Made by a program: the position numbers and the translations under genes. The notes under the pieces are model-generated. The model was not told where the DNA came from. It made no database searches and was given only the letters and a program-made list of their open reading frames with translations. Of a DNA stretch of 20,305 nucleotides, positions 1-7,389 are shown piece after piece (position 1 is the stretch's first letter; the number at the start of each line of letters is the position of its first letter). Source of the DNA: Cytophagales bacterium (GTDB lineage Bacteria; Bacteroidota; Bacteroidia; Cytophagales; Cyclobacteriaceae); NCBI GenBank assembly GCA_003500135.1, contig DNTA01000136.1, forward strand, positions 1-20,305, in the 5' to 3' direction.

Positions 1-840
1 GTTTTTAGAAGTGCCCTTATAAGTATTATTGCATATGGACAAGTTGATAGCATTCCTCTTTCCTTGACCAAAAAATACTTTAACGGTGGGTTAAGAAATT
101 ATAAATCCGTCTTGATTGGAGAGGCCAAAGGCCAGAAATTTAATCCTAAAAAAATTTCCGGTAAAGCTAACATGGATTTTGAGACCTTAATGCTCACGAC
201 TGATAAAGTCGTGATTGCCATTTCCCTAACAGAAGGAGGACAACATACTGATATCTATGCATTCTGGACAAAGGATAAAGAATGGAAGATTACAGCATTT
301 CGGGCTTTATGGCTTCCAGGTGTATTTTACATGTACTTCGATAGATTCAGAAACTTAGATAGTGAAGGTATTAAATTGGAGTTCCAAAAGATGATTGACG
401 AAAGAAAACAGAAAAATGGCGCACTAACTGATGAACAAATTGTTGAGCAGATTGGAACATTGGAAGACCTTCAGGCAGATATTGGCAACATGGAATTGAC
501 AGTGGGTTCAGACGAGAAACTAAAAGAGCATTTTTACAACAATCAAGAAAAATTTCACGCATTACTTGATAAGATTCAAAATGACAGTATATCGCAAACA
601 AAAACGTGGAGAATAAGAAAGCAACCTGATTATAAAGGTGATTTAAGAGAATTATTACTATCAGGGATTTCAAGTTATAATGGTCAATCGCTCATTGATT
701 TTAACATTGGTGGCATGATTGATAACTCCGTCGGTTATTTTTATTGTAAAAATCCAGATGATGTTCCAGAGATGTCTGCTAATCGTTATATAATGATTCG
801 AAATTTAGGTAATGGATGGTATTTGTACAAAACGACATAA
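1..840 (+). CDS. Exported protein of unknown function, 5' end outside window
   Basis: I do not recognise the family. The reading frame is open from base 1 and gives 279 visible residues. The first visible residues (FRSALISIIAYGQ, then VDSIPL) read like the end of a signal peptide, so the true start lies left of the window and the TTG at position 64 is not a convincing start. The mature protein has a strand-rich stretch with many aromatic residues (around DIYAFWTKDKEWKITAF), then a charged, probably helical middle part rich in Glu, Lys and Gln, and a C-terminal part ending in aromatic strands (NGWYLYKTT). There are no further membrane segments and no cysteine-rich or catalytic motif that I can name. 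It is probably periplasmic or surface-exposed (inference). Nothing downstream on the same strand belongs with it, because the next region is a decayed gene on the other strand. Confidence 0.7.
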   Translation, partial: VFRSALISIIAYGQVDSIPLSLTKKYFNGGLRNYKSVLIGEAKGQKFNPKKISGKANMDFETLMLTTDKVVIAISLTEGGQHTDIYAFWTKDKEWKITAFRALWLPGVFYMYFDRFRNLDSEGIKLEFQKMIDERKQKNGALTDEQIVEQIGTLEDLQADIGNMELTVGSDEKLKEHFYNNQEKFHALLDKIQNDSISQTKTWRIRKQPDYKGDLRELLLSGISSYNGQSLIDFNIGGMIDNSVGYFYCKNPDDVPEMSANRYIMIRNLGNGWYLYKTT

Positions 841-1049
841 GTAAAAACGCAACACAATAACTAAGCATTCGCGTGGCCTATAGGCCGAAAATGCCCACCT
901 TCGGAGGATAAAAATGCTGTATTGACAAATCCGGGTTATCTATGGGGAATGCCCTAATTAAAGGAGATTCAATGAGAAAGGTGAAGAATGACAAAATGGA
1001 CTCAAAAGAAAATTAACTTTCTTAATTGCTGCTAATCCCTGGTGGGTGT
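841..1049. other. Non-coding stretch with nested palindrome
   Basis: No convincing gene. It contains a perfect 12-base palindrome, GGCCTATAGGCC, at 875-886. This is nested inside an outer pair of 5-base arms, GCATT (865-869) and AATGC (890-894), so the RNA of either strand could fold into a two-part hairpin. There is no T-run directly after it on either strand, so a classical terminator is not supported, though it lies just behind the stop codon of the first gene. The stretch ends in the remains of the DUF4114 pseudogene. Confidence 0.4.
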
Positions 1050-2062
1050 TCAGTTTGACCGGAATGCCCTGTTCAATTTCAACGGAATTATCACTCTGGT
1101 TATCCCAAAACCATCGACTTCTTTCATAGATACCAACTCAACGGTTCCCCGCATCGGCGTTGTAAATCCATAGGATTTTTTAGTGACATTCTCCACGGTT
1201 ACTTCCTCATCGCCATTACTGTATGTAAATGTGTATGGGGCTTTCCCGGTAAAATCTACTTTTAAAAAAAGCAGTCGCTTCAGGATCACAAAGAATAGTA
1301 TCGCCTGAAATGGTTGCTGTGGCAAGCTGAGGAATATTGCTTGTATCAGCTTTGGCCTTTACACAAAAAACGACATCGTTAAAATCATTATCTCCACCAG
1401 GCCTTATTTGATCCTCAAATCCTAGTAGGAACAGGCTATCCTCCGGTCAATTCAATTGGATCGTTTGCTGTTTATAGCCTTCCTGAATGTAGGTGTTGAG
1501 ATTTCTATCGGTAAATATAATAAGCGTAACAAGACATACCCTATCGGCAGACCAACCACGAGCGATCAGAAAATATCCAATGGTCGAATTCGGAGGAAAC
1601 TCTCCAAGTCTTATTTTATCCCCTGCCTCTAAGGGAGGTGAGGAACTGTTGGGCAGAATAACTACCAGACTATCTATGTTATCGAGTGTAGAAGGAGGCT
1701 GATCAGTTGGGTAGGTGTAAAAACCCCAGTGAGTTTTTCTATCCAGCGCCTTTAGTGACAAATGTTAAAAACACTTCACTCGTGTCATTTAGCGCTGTAT
1801 TTAATTGTGCCTTATCGTAGAAATAGTTATTGTTTTCAGGCGCCAACACCGATTCCGAAAGTGTTTCTTCAACAAAGTCTACCAGGCCCTGGGGAACCGC
1901 ATCGCTGTGGCCTTCCTTGAATAACGGGTCTTCGTTAGAGGACCATTTCCCCAAATGTTTGATTTTATTGCTTATAGCAGTGTTTAAGGAATTGCATTGG
2001 GCATATGGCCCCTGAGAGAAGATCAGAAGCGACAGAACAATAAAAATATATAGCCGTCTCAT
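1050..2062 (-). pseudogene. Decayed DUF4114-type secreted protein
   Basis: A secreted protein gene read from 2062 leftwards, broken in several places. It starts with a good signal peptide (MRRLYIFIVLSLLIFSQ, then GPYAQCN). Frame 1 runs to a TAG at 1739-1741, where a Trp (TGG) would fit. About 17 bases further on, an extra T in a T-run near 1722 shifts the frame to ...GFYTYPTDQPPS. That frame hits a TGA at 1447-1449, but coding sense continues past it: 1366-1422 reads GFEDQIRPGGDNDFNDVVF, the Asp-rich hallmark of DUF4114 proteins (putative calcium-binding surface proteins). A second single-base shift in the A/T-run near 1262-1268 leads into KVDFTGKAPYTFTY, an Ig-like or adhesin-like segment. 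A possible third shift lies near 1085-1105. With at least two stops and two frameshifts, the gene is very probably dead. Sequencing error at homopolymers could explain the shifts but not both stops. Confidence 0.85.
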
Positions 2063-2299
2063 GATTCAATATTTAAGCTTCATGTTTAAAAATCGATTTT
2101 GGGCATAACCAAAATACAATCTCTCGCTTTTACTTACAACGTACACTTTTTGTCATTACAAATGAATAACAAATTTATTAATAAACACAAATAAATATTG
2201 GAAAATTAATATTTTGGTCAAAACAATATAAATTTTAGCCAGCTAAATGGAAAGCGCCTTTTTTTAATCGGGTCACTACGTAAGAAATTAACTTGAGGG

Positions 2300-2905
2300 T
2301 TAATTTTTTGAGTCGTTAATTTTTGTTTTTAACGAACGAAGATTTGCTTCTTTGATTGGGCGCAGTTTTTTACGGGCAAATGAGGTGAAGTATTTATGAT
2401 GTTGGACGAACTGGCAACTTACATTCATCCAGTTATTACTATCAAAACCAGGAAAAATTGCACATAATTCGTTCTTGAGAAGTTCAGATTTTTCAAAAAA
2501 TTTGTCTGTTGCCAAATGATAGAGATCAGCGTCGCAAAGCACTTCTTCCAAAAGGTTTTTTGGCGATTGAGGAATTTTTGTGGCAATAATGCACGCTTTA
2601 ACCTGCCTGACCTTTTCTGGTGGGAAGCCTTCATTCTTTAGAAATTCTTCGGCAATATCAGCGCTTACACTTTCGTGGTCTTCCTTACCTTTATAATACC
2701 CTGTGTCGTGGAACCAGGCCGACAAGATGACCATTTCTAACTCCTCATTATTCAATCCGCAAGCCTTTCCAATTACTTCAGAAGCTTTCACTACCTCTTT
2801 TGTATGTGTGGCATTGTGATAGCAAATGCTCCTCTCGAGATTTTCTCTCAGAAATGCTTTTACATACTTTTCTGCTTTTTTAATAATGGGCGTCACAAAT
2901 GCCAT
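2300..2905 (-). CDS. HD-domain metal-dependent phosphohydrolase
   Basis: A 201-residue soluble protein of the HD superfamily. These are metal-dependent hydrolases of phosphate esters, often nucleotides or signalling nucleotides. The expected ligands are all visible: H34 in the NATHTKEVV stretch, the H66-D67 pair in SAWFHDTGYY, and D125 in the LCDADLYHLAT stretch. H77 in EDHES may add a second metal ligand. The last 50 residues are basic and helical, with no second catalytic domain, so the substrate cannot be told from sequence. The ATG at 2903-2905 follows a textbook ribosome binding site, AAGGAGG. The gene diverges from the lipoprotein gene at 3060 and is followed after 237 bases by the 5' end of the DUF4114 pseudogene on the same strand. 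It has no obvious operon partner. Confidence 0.85.
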   Translation of the reverse strand: MAFVTPIIKKAEKYVKAFLRENLERSICYHNATHTKEVVKASEVIGKACGLNNEELEMVILSAWFHDTGYYKGKEDHESVSADIAEEFLKNEGFPPEKVRQVKACIIATKIPQSPKNLLEEVLCDADLYHLATDKFFEKSELLKNELCAIFPGFDSNNWMNVSCQFVQHHKYFTSFARKKLRPIKEANLRSLKTKINDSKN

Positions 2906-2912
2906 ATAATAT

Positions 2913-2919
2913 CCTCCTT
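2913..2919 (-). promoter_or_regulatory. Strong Shine-Dalgarno of the HD gene
   Basis: The minus strand reads AAGGAGG, then 7 bases, then ATG. This is a near-perfect anti-16S match with good spacing. It fixes the start at 2905 and stands out because most genes in this window start without any recognisable Shine-Dalgarno sequence, as is common in Bacteroidota. Confidence 0.75.
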
Positions 2920-3059
2920 CATCTTTTCAGAAATGGACAGTTTTTGTACTTTTCATTGTTTTGCAACGAGTAAGATAACGTACTTACGATTTAAAATGTT
3001 AACGGTATTCGACAAAAATGTGCTTATTTCGGGATATATCAATACCAGATCTATATAAA

Positions 3060-3965
3060 ATGCGTTTTTTGCCTCACAAAATTCTTAATTATTTAGGTGT
3101 ATTACATTTTTTAGGGGTTTTCCTCGCATTTTCTTGTGAACCAATAAAAGGACAATATGCACGTGACAAGTTTCAACTTGTCAACAGCAATTACCAATAC
3201 AACATAGCAGATCCTGACAAATTATGGACTTTGGATAATGAATTAGATGAAATATCTGGTTTATCATATTTTAACGATAGCCTGCTGATATGTGTAAACG
3301 ATGAAAAGGGCCATGTGTATTTTTTTGACTATCTGAAGGGTGAAATTGCAAAAGAGCTGGATTTTGGGAAAAAGGGTGACTACGAAGGTTTAGAAAAAGT
3401 TGGCAATACTATTTGGGTGCTTGAAAGCAGTGGCGATCTGCACGAGATTTCAATTGATGCACAGGATTTATTAATTATCGATGTTCGCAAACACGACGAA
3501 AATTTGAAGAAAGGCCATGAATTGGAAGGGTTGGGTTTTCATATCCCGAAAGAACAATTATTACTTGCCTGTAAAAAAAGTCCGGTGGATAAAGACAATA
3601 AACGAAAACTTTTTTTGTCAGATGAAACCAATAGGTCGGTTGAAGACATTTATATAGACATAAAGCAAGTTGAAGATAAACTGAATGAAAAGGGCTTAAT
3701 TCCCGAGTGGCACTTGCCATTTTTTCCCTCTGGCGTAGCCATGCATCCTGTTACGAAAGAAGTATTTGTGCTGGCGCATAAGGGCAAACTGATGTTGGTT
3801 TATTCCGATGAATTCGAATTGATTGATGTAGTGCCCTTACCCAAACAAATACTTCCGCAACCGGAAGGAATCTGTTTTGATCGTTCAGGCAATTTGTTTT
3901 TGTCTACCGAAGGTGTAGGGGGAAAAGGTAAAATTATTCAATGTAAAAATCATAGAAATGAGTGA
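3060..3965 (+). CDS. SdiA-regulated-like lipoprotein (beta-propeller type)
   Basis: A 301-residue protein that I assign to the SdiA-regulated/YjiK-like family on the basis of the EISGLSYF, DYEGLE, LEGLGF and PQPEGICFD-type stretches spaced through the chain. These 'EGL/GI' strand motifs are typical of phytase- or SMP-30-like propellers. The family's biochemical role is not established. I prefer the ATG at 3060 over the in-frame ATG at 3018. It gives a compact signal peptide, MRFLPHKILNYLGVLHFLG and on to LAFSC, with C26 as a likely lipidation site, whereas the 14 extra residues carry Asp and Pro and spoil the signal. The gene's stop overlaps the next gene by 8 bases, so the two are translated from one message. 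The protein probably sits on the periplasmic face of a membrane. Confidence 0.8.
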   Translation: MRFLPHKILNYLGVLHFLGVFLAFSCEPIKGQYARDKFQLVNSNYQYNIADPDKLWTLDNELDEISGLSYFNDSLLICVNDEKGHVYFFDYLKGEIAKELDFGKKGDYEGLEKVGNTIWVLESSGDLHEISIDAQDLLIIDVRKHDENLKKGHELEGLGFHIPKEQLLLACKKSPVDKDNKRKLFLSDETNRSVEDIYIDIKQVEDKLNEKGLIPEWHLPFFPSGVAMHPVTKEVFVLAHKGKLMLVYSDEFELIDVVPLPKQILPQPEGICFDRSGNLFLSTEGVGGKGKIIQCKNHRNE

Positions 3966-4755
3966 TCTTGAACTACCCATTTATCAGGTAGAGGCTTTTA
4001 CAAATCATGTTTTCGGGGGTAATCCTGCTGCAGTGATCATTTTAGAGCATCCCATTCGTGAAAAGCAAATGCAGCATATTGCGTTGGAAAACAATCTATC
4101 GGAAACGGCTTTTGTATGGAGAGATCGTCATGGGGAAGCATGGATAAGATGGTTTACACCGGAAAAAGAAGTGGATCTGTGCGGACACGCCACCCTTGCA
4201 AGCGCTCATGTTTTTTTAAACGAGATCAATAAAAACCAAAACATCATCGCCTTTAATTATGAAGGCGGAAGGCTTTTGATCAAAAAGCATGGAGAGTCCC
4301 TCAAAATGACCTTTCCTTTGTGGCCGGTTAAATCCATTCAGCCCAACCCGAAATGGCAAAATCTTTTTTCAGGCAATGATGTGGGTTGGTTTTCCTATCG
4401 AGATATGATGGTCGTATTGCCCAATGAAAAGGCTGTAGCCGATTTTGTGCCTGATTTGGGTCAAATTGCCAATTTGCCAAATGAAGCCCTGGTCATAACA
4501 GCGCCCGGGGATGATAGTGATTTTGTTTCAAGGTTTTTTGCCCCGAAAATGGGAATTTCTGAAGATCCTGTAACTGGTTCAGCGCATTGTGCACTTGCGC
4601 CATACTGGGCAGGGATTTTAGGAAAAAAAAAGCTTCATGCCAGGCAGTTGTCCCACCGGGGAGGAGAGCTTAAATTAGAAGTCCAGAATGATTTAGTAAT
4701 AATTGAGGGAAGTTGCAAAACTTACTTAAAAGGAACCATTTATCCGGAATCCTGA
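3958..4755 (+). CDS. PhzF-family epimerase/isomerase-like protein
   Basis: A 265-residue member of the PhzF/YddE family, cytosolic proteins with the diaminopimelate-epimerase double-barrel fold. PhzF itself isomerises dihydro-hydroxyanthranilate in phenazine synthesis, but most relatives, including those in bacteria without phenazine genes, have unknown substrates. The family marks are visible in order: FGGNPAAV at 19-26, NLSETAFV with the acid-base E49, DLCGHATLA at 73-81, and EDPVTGSAH at 202-210. The length is near the usual 260-300. There are no phenazine genes nearby, so a phenazine role should not be inferred. It starts inside the end of the upstream lipoprotein gene (8-base overlap) and ends 66 bases before fabI, which has its own promoter. 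Confidence 0.92.
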   Translation: MSDLELPIYQVEAFTNHVFGGNPAAVIILEHPIREKQMQHIALENNLSETAFVWRDRHGEAWIRWFTPEKEVDLCGHATLASAHVFLNEINKNQNIIAFNYEGGRLLIKKHGESLKMTFPLWPVKSIQPNPKWQNLFSGNDVGWFSYRDMMVVLPNEKAVADFVPDLGQIANLPNEALVITAPGDDSDFVSRFFAPKMGISEDPVTGSAHCALAPYWAGILGKKKLHARQLSHRGGELKLEVQNDLVIIEGSCKTYLKGTIYPES

Positions 4756-4765
4756 GATTCCTTAC

Positions 4766-4794
4766 TTTGGTATTCACATTAATTTCTATTTTTG
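4766..4794 (+). promoter_or_regulatory. fabI promoter, Bacteroidota consensus
   Basis: TTTG at 4766-4769 and TATTTTTG at 4787-4794 are separated by 17 bases. This matches the Bacteroidota housekeeping pattern of a TTTG -33 box and a TAnnTTTG -7 box exactly. Transcription would begin shortly after 4800, leaving a leader of about 20 bases before the ATG at 4822. It overlaps only the tail of the phzF-like gene region and makes fabI independently transcribed. Confidence 0.75.
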
Positions 4795-4821
4795 TAGCTC
4801 AAAATACCAAACTCAATAAAT

Positions 4822-5631
4822 ATGGTTAACAATCTTCTAGAAGGAAAAAAAGGGATCATTTTCGGAGCATTGGATGGGAAATCCATCGCTTGGAAAACGG
4901 CCGAAAAAGTATATGAACAAGGGGGTAGGTTTGTATTGACCAATGCCCCGGTTGCCCTTAGGATGGGCAAAATTCAGGAATTGGCTGAAAAATGTGAAGC
5001 TGAAGTAATAGGGGCAGACGCCACCTCTGTAGAAGATATTGAAAATCTGTACACAAAATCCAAAGAAATACTGGGGGGCAATTTCGATTTTATTTTGCAT
5101 TCGATTGGCATGAGTCCGAATGTGCGGAAAGGACGCGACTATGGCGATCTGAACTACGACTGGTTCCTGAAAACCCTGGATATTTCTGCTTTATCATTTC
5201 ACAAGGTAATGCAGGTGGCTGAAAAAATGGACATCATGAACGAATGGGGCTCCATTTTGGCGTTATCTTATATCGCCGCACAAAGAACATTCCCTGACTA
5301 TTCTGACATGGCACAGGCCAAGGCTTTATTGGAATCAATCGGGCGCAGTTATGGTTACCGTATGGCGGTTAATAAAAAGGTAAGGGTGAACACGATCTCG
5401 CAATCACCCACGGTAACCACAGCCGGTTCAGGCGTCACAGGATTTGATGTATTCTTTGATTATGCCGATAAAATGTCGCCATTAGGAAACGCCTCAGCAG
5501 AGGATTGTGCTAATTATATTGTAGCCATGTTTTCTGATTTTACCAGAATGGTAACCATGCAAAACCTCATGCATGATGGCGGTTTCTCTTCTTCGGGAAT
5601 CACCAATGAATTAATTGAAAAATTAAAATAG
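4822..5631 (+). CDS. fabI: Enoyl-ACP reductase (NADH), FabI
   Basis: The last reductase step of the type II fatty acid elongation cycle, converting trans-2-enoyl-ACP to acyl-ACP with NADH. It is a cytosolic short-chain dehydrogenase of 269 residues, the usual size. The nucleotide-binding segment IIFGALDGKSIAWKTA begins at about residue 12. The FabI-specific catalytic pair Tyr-x6-Lys is Y160 and K167 in PDYSDMAQAK. An LSYIAAQR segment just ahead matches the family's LSYLGAER-type segment, and the SQSPTVTTAGSG substrate-loop region and the C-terminal DGGFSSSG are present. It has its own promoter at 4766-4794. A terminator-like hairpin follows the stop codon, so it is probably a single-gene transcript with some read-through to ispE. 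Confidence 0.97.
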   Translation: MVNNLLEGKKGIIFGALDGKSIAWKTAEKVYEQGGRFVLTNAPVALRMGKIQELAEKCEAEVIGADATSVEDIENLYTKSKEILGGNFDFILHSIGMSPNVRKGRDYGDLNYDWFLKTLDISALSFHKVMQVAEKMDIMNEWGSILALSYIAAQRTFPDYSDMAQAKALLESIGRSYGYRMAVNKKVRVNTISQSPTVTTAGSGVTGFDVFFDYADKMSPLGNASAEDCANYIVAMFSDFTRMVTMQNLMHDGGFSSSGITNELIEKLK

Positions 5632-5640
5632 GGTAAATAC

Positions 5641-5662
5641 CGCGCTCCGGCGCGATTTTTTT
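5641..5662 (+). terminator. Rho-independent terminator-like hairpin after fabI
   Basis: A five-base GC stem, CGCGC (5641-5645) and GCGCG (5650-5654), closes a TCCG tetraloop. It is followed by one A and seven Ts (5656-5662). The next base is the A of the ispE ATG. Form and place, 10 bases after the fabI stop, fit an intrinsic terminator, but the stem is short and the element touches the next start codon. Confidence 0.65.
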
Positions 5663-6478
5663 ATGATTGTCTTTCCTAACGCCAAAATAAACCTTGGGCT
5701 ATATATCACAGAAAAACGTCCCGATGGTTATCACAATCTCATTTCGTGTTTTTATCCGGTTGGTTGGAGCGACGCATTAGAAGTAATTGAAGCTAAAAAG
5801 ACCGCTTTTTCATCTTCAGGCCTATCCATTCCATCGGACGGCAAGGAAAATCTGGTAATGAGGGCTTATAAACTATTGCGCCGTGATTTTCAATTGCCAA
5901 ATGTAGAAGTGCACCTTCACAAAGTTATTCCCACAGGTGCAGGGCTGGGAGGGGGTTCAAGTGATGCTGCACATATGCTGATAACCCTGAGTGAGATGTT
6001 TAACCTACTGCTCGAGGATGATATTCTAATGCAATACGCAGCTGAGTTAGGAAGTGACTGCAGCTTTTTCATTTCAAATAAACCCTCACTTGTTACGGGA
6101 AGAGGAGAGGAATTACAGGAAATTGATTTCAGTTTGAAAGGAATGTGGTTGGTATTGGTATATCCCGACATCCATATTTCTACAAAAGAAGCTTATTCGG
6201 GCATATCTCCCAAAATGCCCGAAAACAACGTAGAGAAACTAATCAAGGATAAAAAGATGGATGACTGGCGGCAAAATCTTAAAAATGATTTTGAACCACA
6301 TCTATTTCAAACCCATCCTGAACTTCAAAGAATCAAAGAGGATTTATATGAACTGGGAGCCGACTATGCCGCCATGTCGGGAAGTGGATCAGCTGTTTTC
6401 GGGTTATACAAAAATGAACCTGACCTAAAAGGTCACTTTTCAGATTTCAGAGTGTGGGCGGAGCAATTGAAATACTAA
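5663..6478 (+). CDS. ispE: 4-diphosphocytidyl-2-C-methyl-D-erythritol kinase
   Basis: The ATP-dependent kinase of the non-mevalonate (MEP) isoprenoid pathway, phosphorylating CDP-methylerythritol at the 2-hydroxyl. It is a cytosolic GHMP kinase of 271 residues. The start is certain because the canonical N-terminus FPNAKINLGLYI with K8 begins four residues after the ATG at 5663. The glycine-rich ATP loop PTGAGLGGGSSDAA lies at 90-103, the catalytic aspartate is D132 in ELGSDCSF, and the C-terminal GHMP motif AAMSGSGSAVFG is present. No room exists for a Shine-Dalgarno sequence, because a terminator-like hairpin and T-run end immediately before the ATG. Its 3' end overlaps the convergent transporter gene by 4 bases. 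No other MEP gene lies in the window. Confidence 0.97.
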   Translation: MIVFPNAKINLGLYITEKRPDGYHNLISCFYPVGWSDALEVIEAKKTAFSSSGLSIPSDGKENLVMRAYKLLRRDFQLPNVEVHLHKVIPTGAGLGGGSSDAAHMLITLSEMFNLLLEDDILMQYAAELGSDCSFFISNKPSLVTGRGEELQEIDFSLKGMWLVLVYPDIHISTKEAYSGISPKMPENNVEKLIKDKKMDDWRQNLKNDFEPHLFQTHPELQRIKEDLYELGADYAAMSGSGSAVFGLYKNEPDLKGHFSDFRVWAEQLKY

Positions 6479-7389
6479 CGCAGGTTATCTAGTTCCAGTG
6501 CTTTTCTTTTGTTGATCCTGTTAACAATAGGATATGACAAAACGGCCAGCAAAATAATAACTGTACCCATATAAAAACCTGGCGCCATTTTTTCGCTTTC
6601 ACCAAAAATAATCACTGCCAGAATGATACCATAAACCGGTTCAAGATTAACGGTTAGGTTCATAGTAAAAGGGGATATCTTTTTCATTAGCTCCACTGAT
6701 GCTGAAAAGGCGTAAACGGTACAAACGGTCGCCAATAACAAAATATACAAGAAGTCCATCCCGGATAATGCCAGATGTAAAGATTGATCGGGAGCCAGGT
6801 ACATTGTATACAGTGGAAAGAATAAAGCAGTACTTAAACTGGCGCTGGCCATCTCATAAAAAGTGATGACATAGGGTGAGTGTTTTTTTGTTAGCTTACT
6901 ATTGATAACAGAAAAAATAGCGGCCAAAAGTGCCGATCCAAGAGCCATCGATAAACCTAAAAAGTGGTTAAATTCGAACTTGAAGATCACATAAAGTCCA
7001 GCAATAACGATCAGCCCTAAAAAAACTTCAAAACCTTTGGTCTTTCTTCTGTAAAACCATGGCTCTACCAGGCTGGTCCAGAAGGAAGCAGTAGCCATAC
7101 CAGCCAAACAGATAGATGCATTGGAAACCCTGGCAGAGGCAAAAAACAGTATCCAATGCGCAGCAATCAGGCAGCCTGTCCCAATTATTTTCAAAGTTTC
7201 GCGCCAACCTACTTTTAAAGAAAGGCGCCTGTAAAAAAGAAAGGGCAACAAGGCGATAGCTGCAAACAGTGTACGATAAAACACTACCTCCACCGCAGGA
7301 ATGGTAATGAGTAAACCAAGTATTGCGGTAAAACCCCATATAAATACAATAAAATGCATGTGGAGATAGTCTTTGAAATCTGCTTTCAT
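6475..7389 (-). CDS. EamA-family (DMT superfamily) transporter
   Basis: An inner-membrane protein of 304 residues with about ten hydrophobic helices in two EamA repeats, the layout of drug/metabolite transporters. Substrates in this family range from amino acids to sugars and cannot be read from sequence. Family signs are the N-terminal FIVFIWGFTAILG helix, the FYRTLFAA stretch after helix 2, and the late NLEPVYGIILAVIIFGES segment. An in-frame ATG 63 bases further upstream exists, but I chose 7389 because it overlaps the stop of the upstream permease gene by one base (TAATG), a classic coupled start, and gives the usual short N-terminus. It is last in the tgt - permease - transporter operon. 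Its own stop overlaps the end of convergent ispE by 4 bases, leaving no room for a terminator between them. Confidence 0.88.
   Translation of the reverse strand: MKADFKDYLHMHFIVFIWGFTAILGLLITIPAVEVVFYRTLFAAIALLPFLFYRRLSLKVGWRETLKIIGTGCLIAAHWILFFASARVSNASICLAGMATASFWTSLVEPWFYRRKTKGFEVFLGLIVIAGLYVIFKFEFNHFLGLSMALGSALLAAIFSVINSKLTKKHSPYVITFYEMASASLSTALFFPLYTMYLAPDQSLHLALSGMDFLYILLLATVCTVYAFSASVELMKKISPFTMNLTVNLEPVYGIILAVIIFGESEKMAPGFYMGTVIILLAVLSYPIVNRINKRKALELDNLR

Noticed and set aside
853..952. A possible integron attC-like site (ATAAC ... GTTAT around the nested palindrome)
   Set aside because: The outer boxes do not match the RYYYAAC / GTTRRRY cores, there is no integrase gene, and no cassette-like array is present.
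972..1016. A 14-codon open frame (MRKVKNDKMDSKEN) after an AAGGAG box
   Set aside because: The ribosome-site match is good, but the product is 14 charged residues with no family, and the stretch borders a decayed gene on the other strand. Chance is more likely.
2286..2305. AT-rich hairpin AATTAAC/GTTAATT at the end of the HD gene, as a terminator
   Set aside because: The stem is almost all A-T, overlaps the stop codon of the HD gene, and the T-run lies on the strand that has no gene upstream.
3018..3059. A longer start for the SdiA-regulated-like lipoprotein
   Set aside because: The 14 extra residues put acidic residues and proline before the signal peptide. The ATG at 3060 gives a normal lipoprotein signal.
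3958..4755. Phenazine biosynthesis as the role of the PhzF-like gene
   Set aside because: No other phenazine gene is nearby, and PhzF relatives are common in bacteria that make no phenazines.
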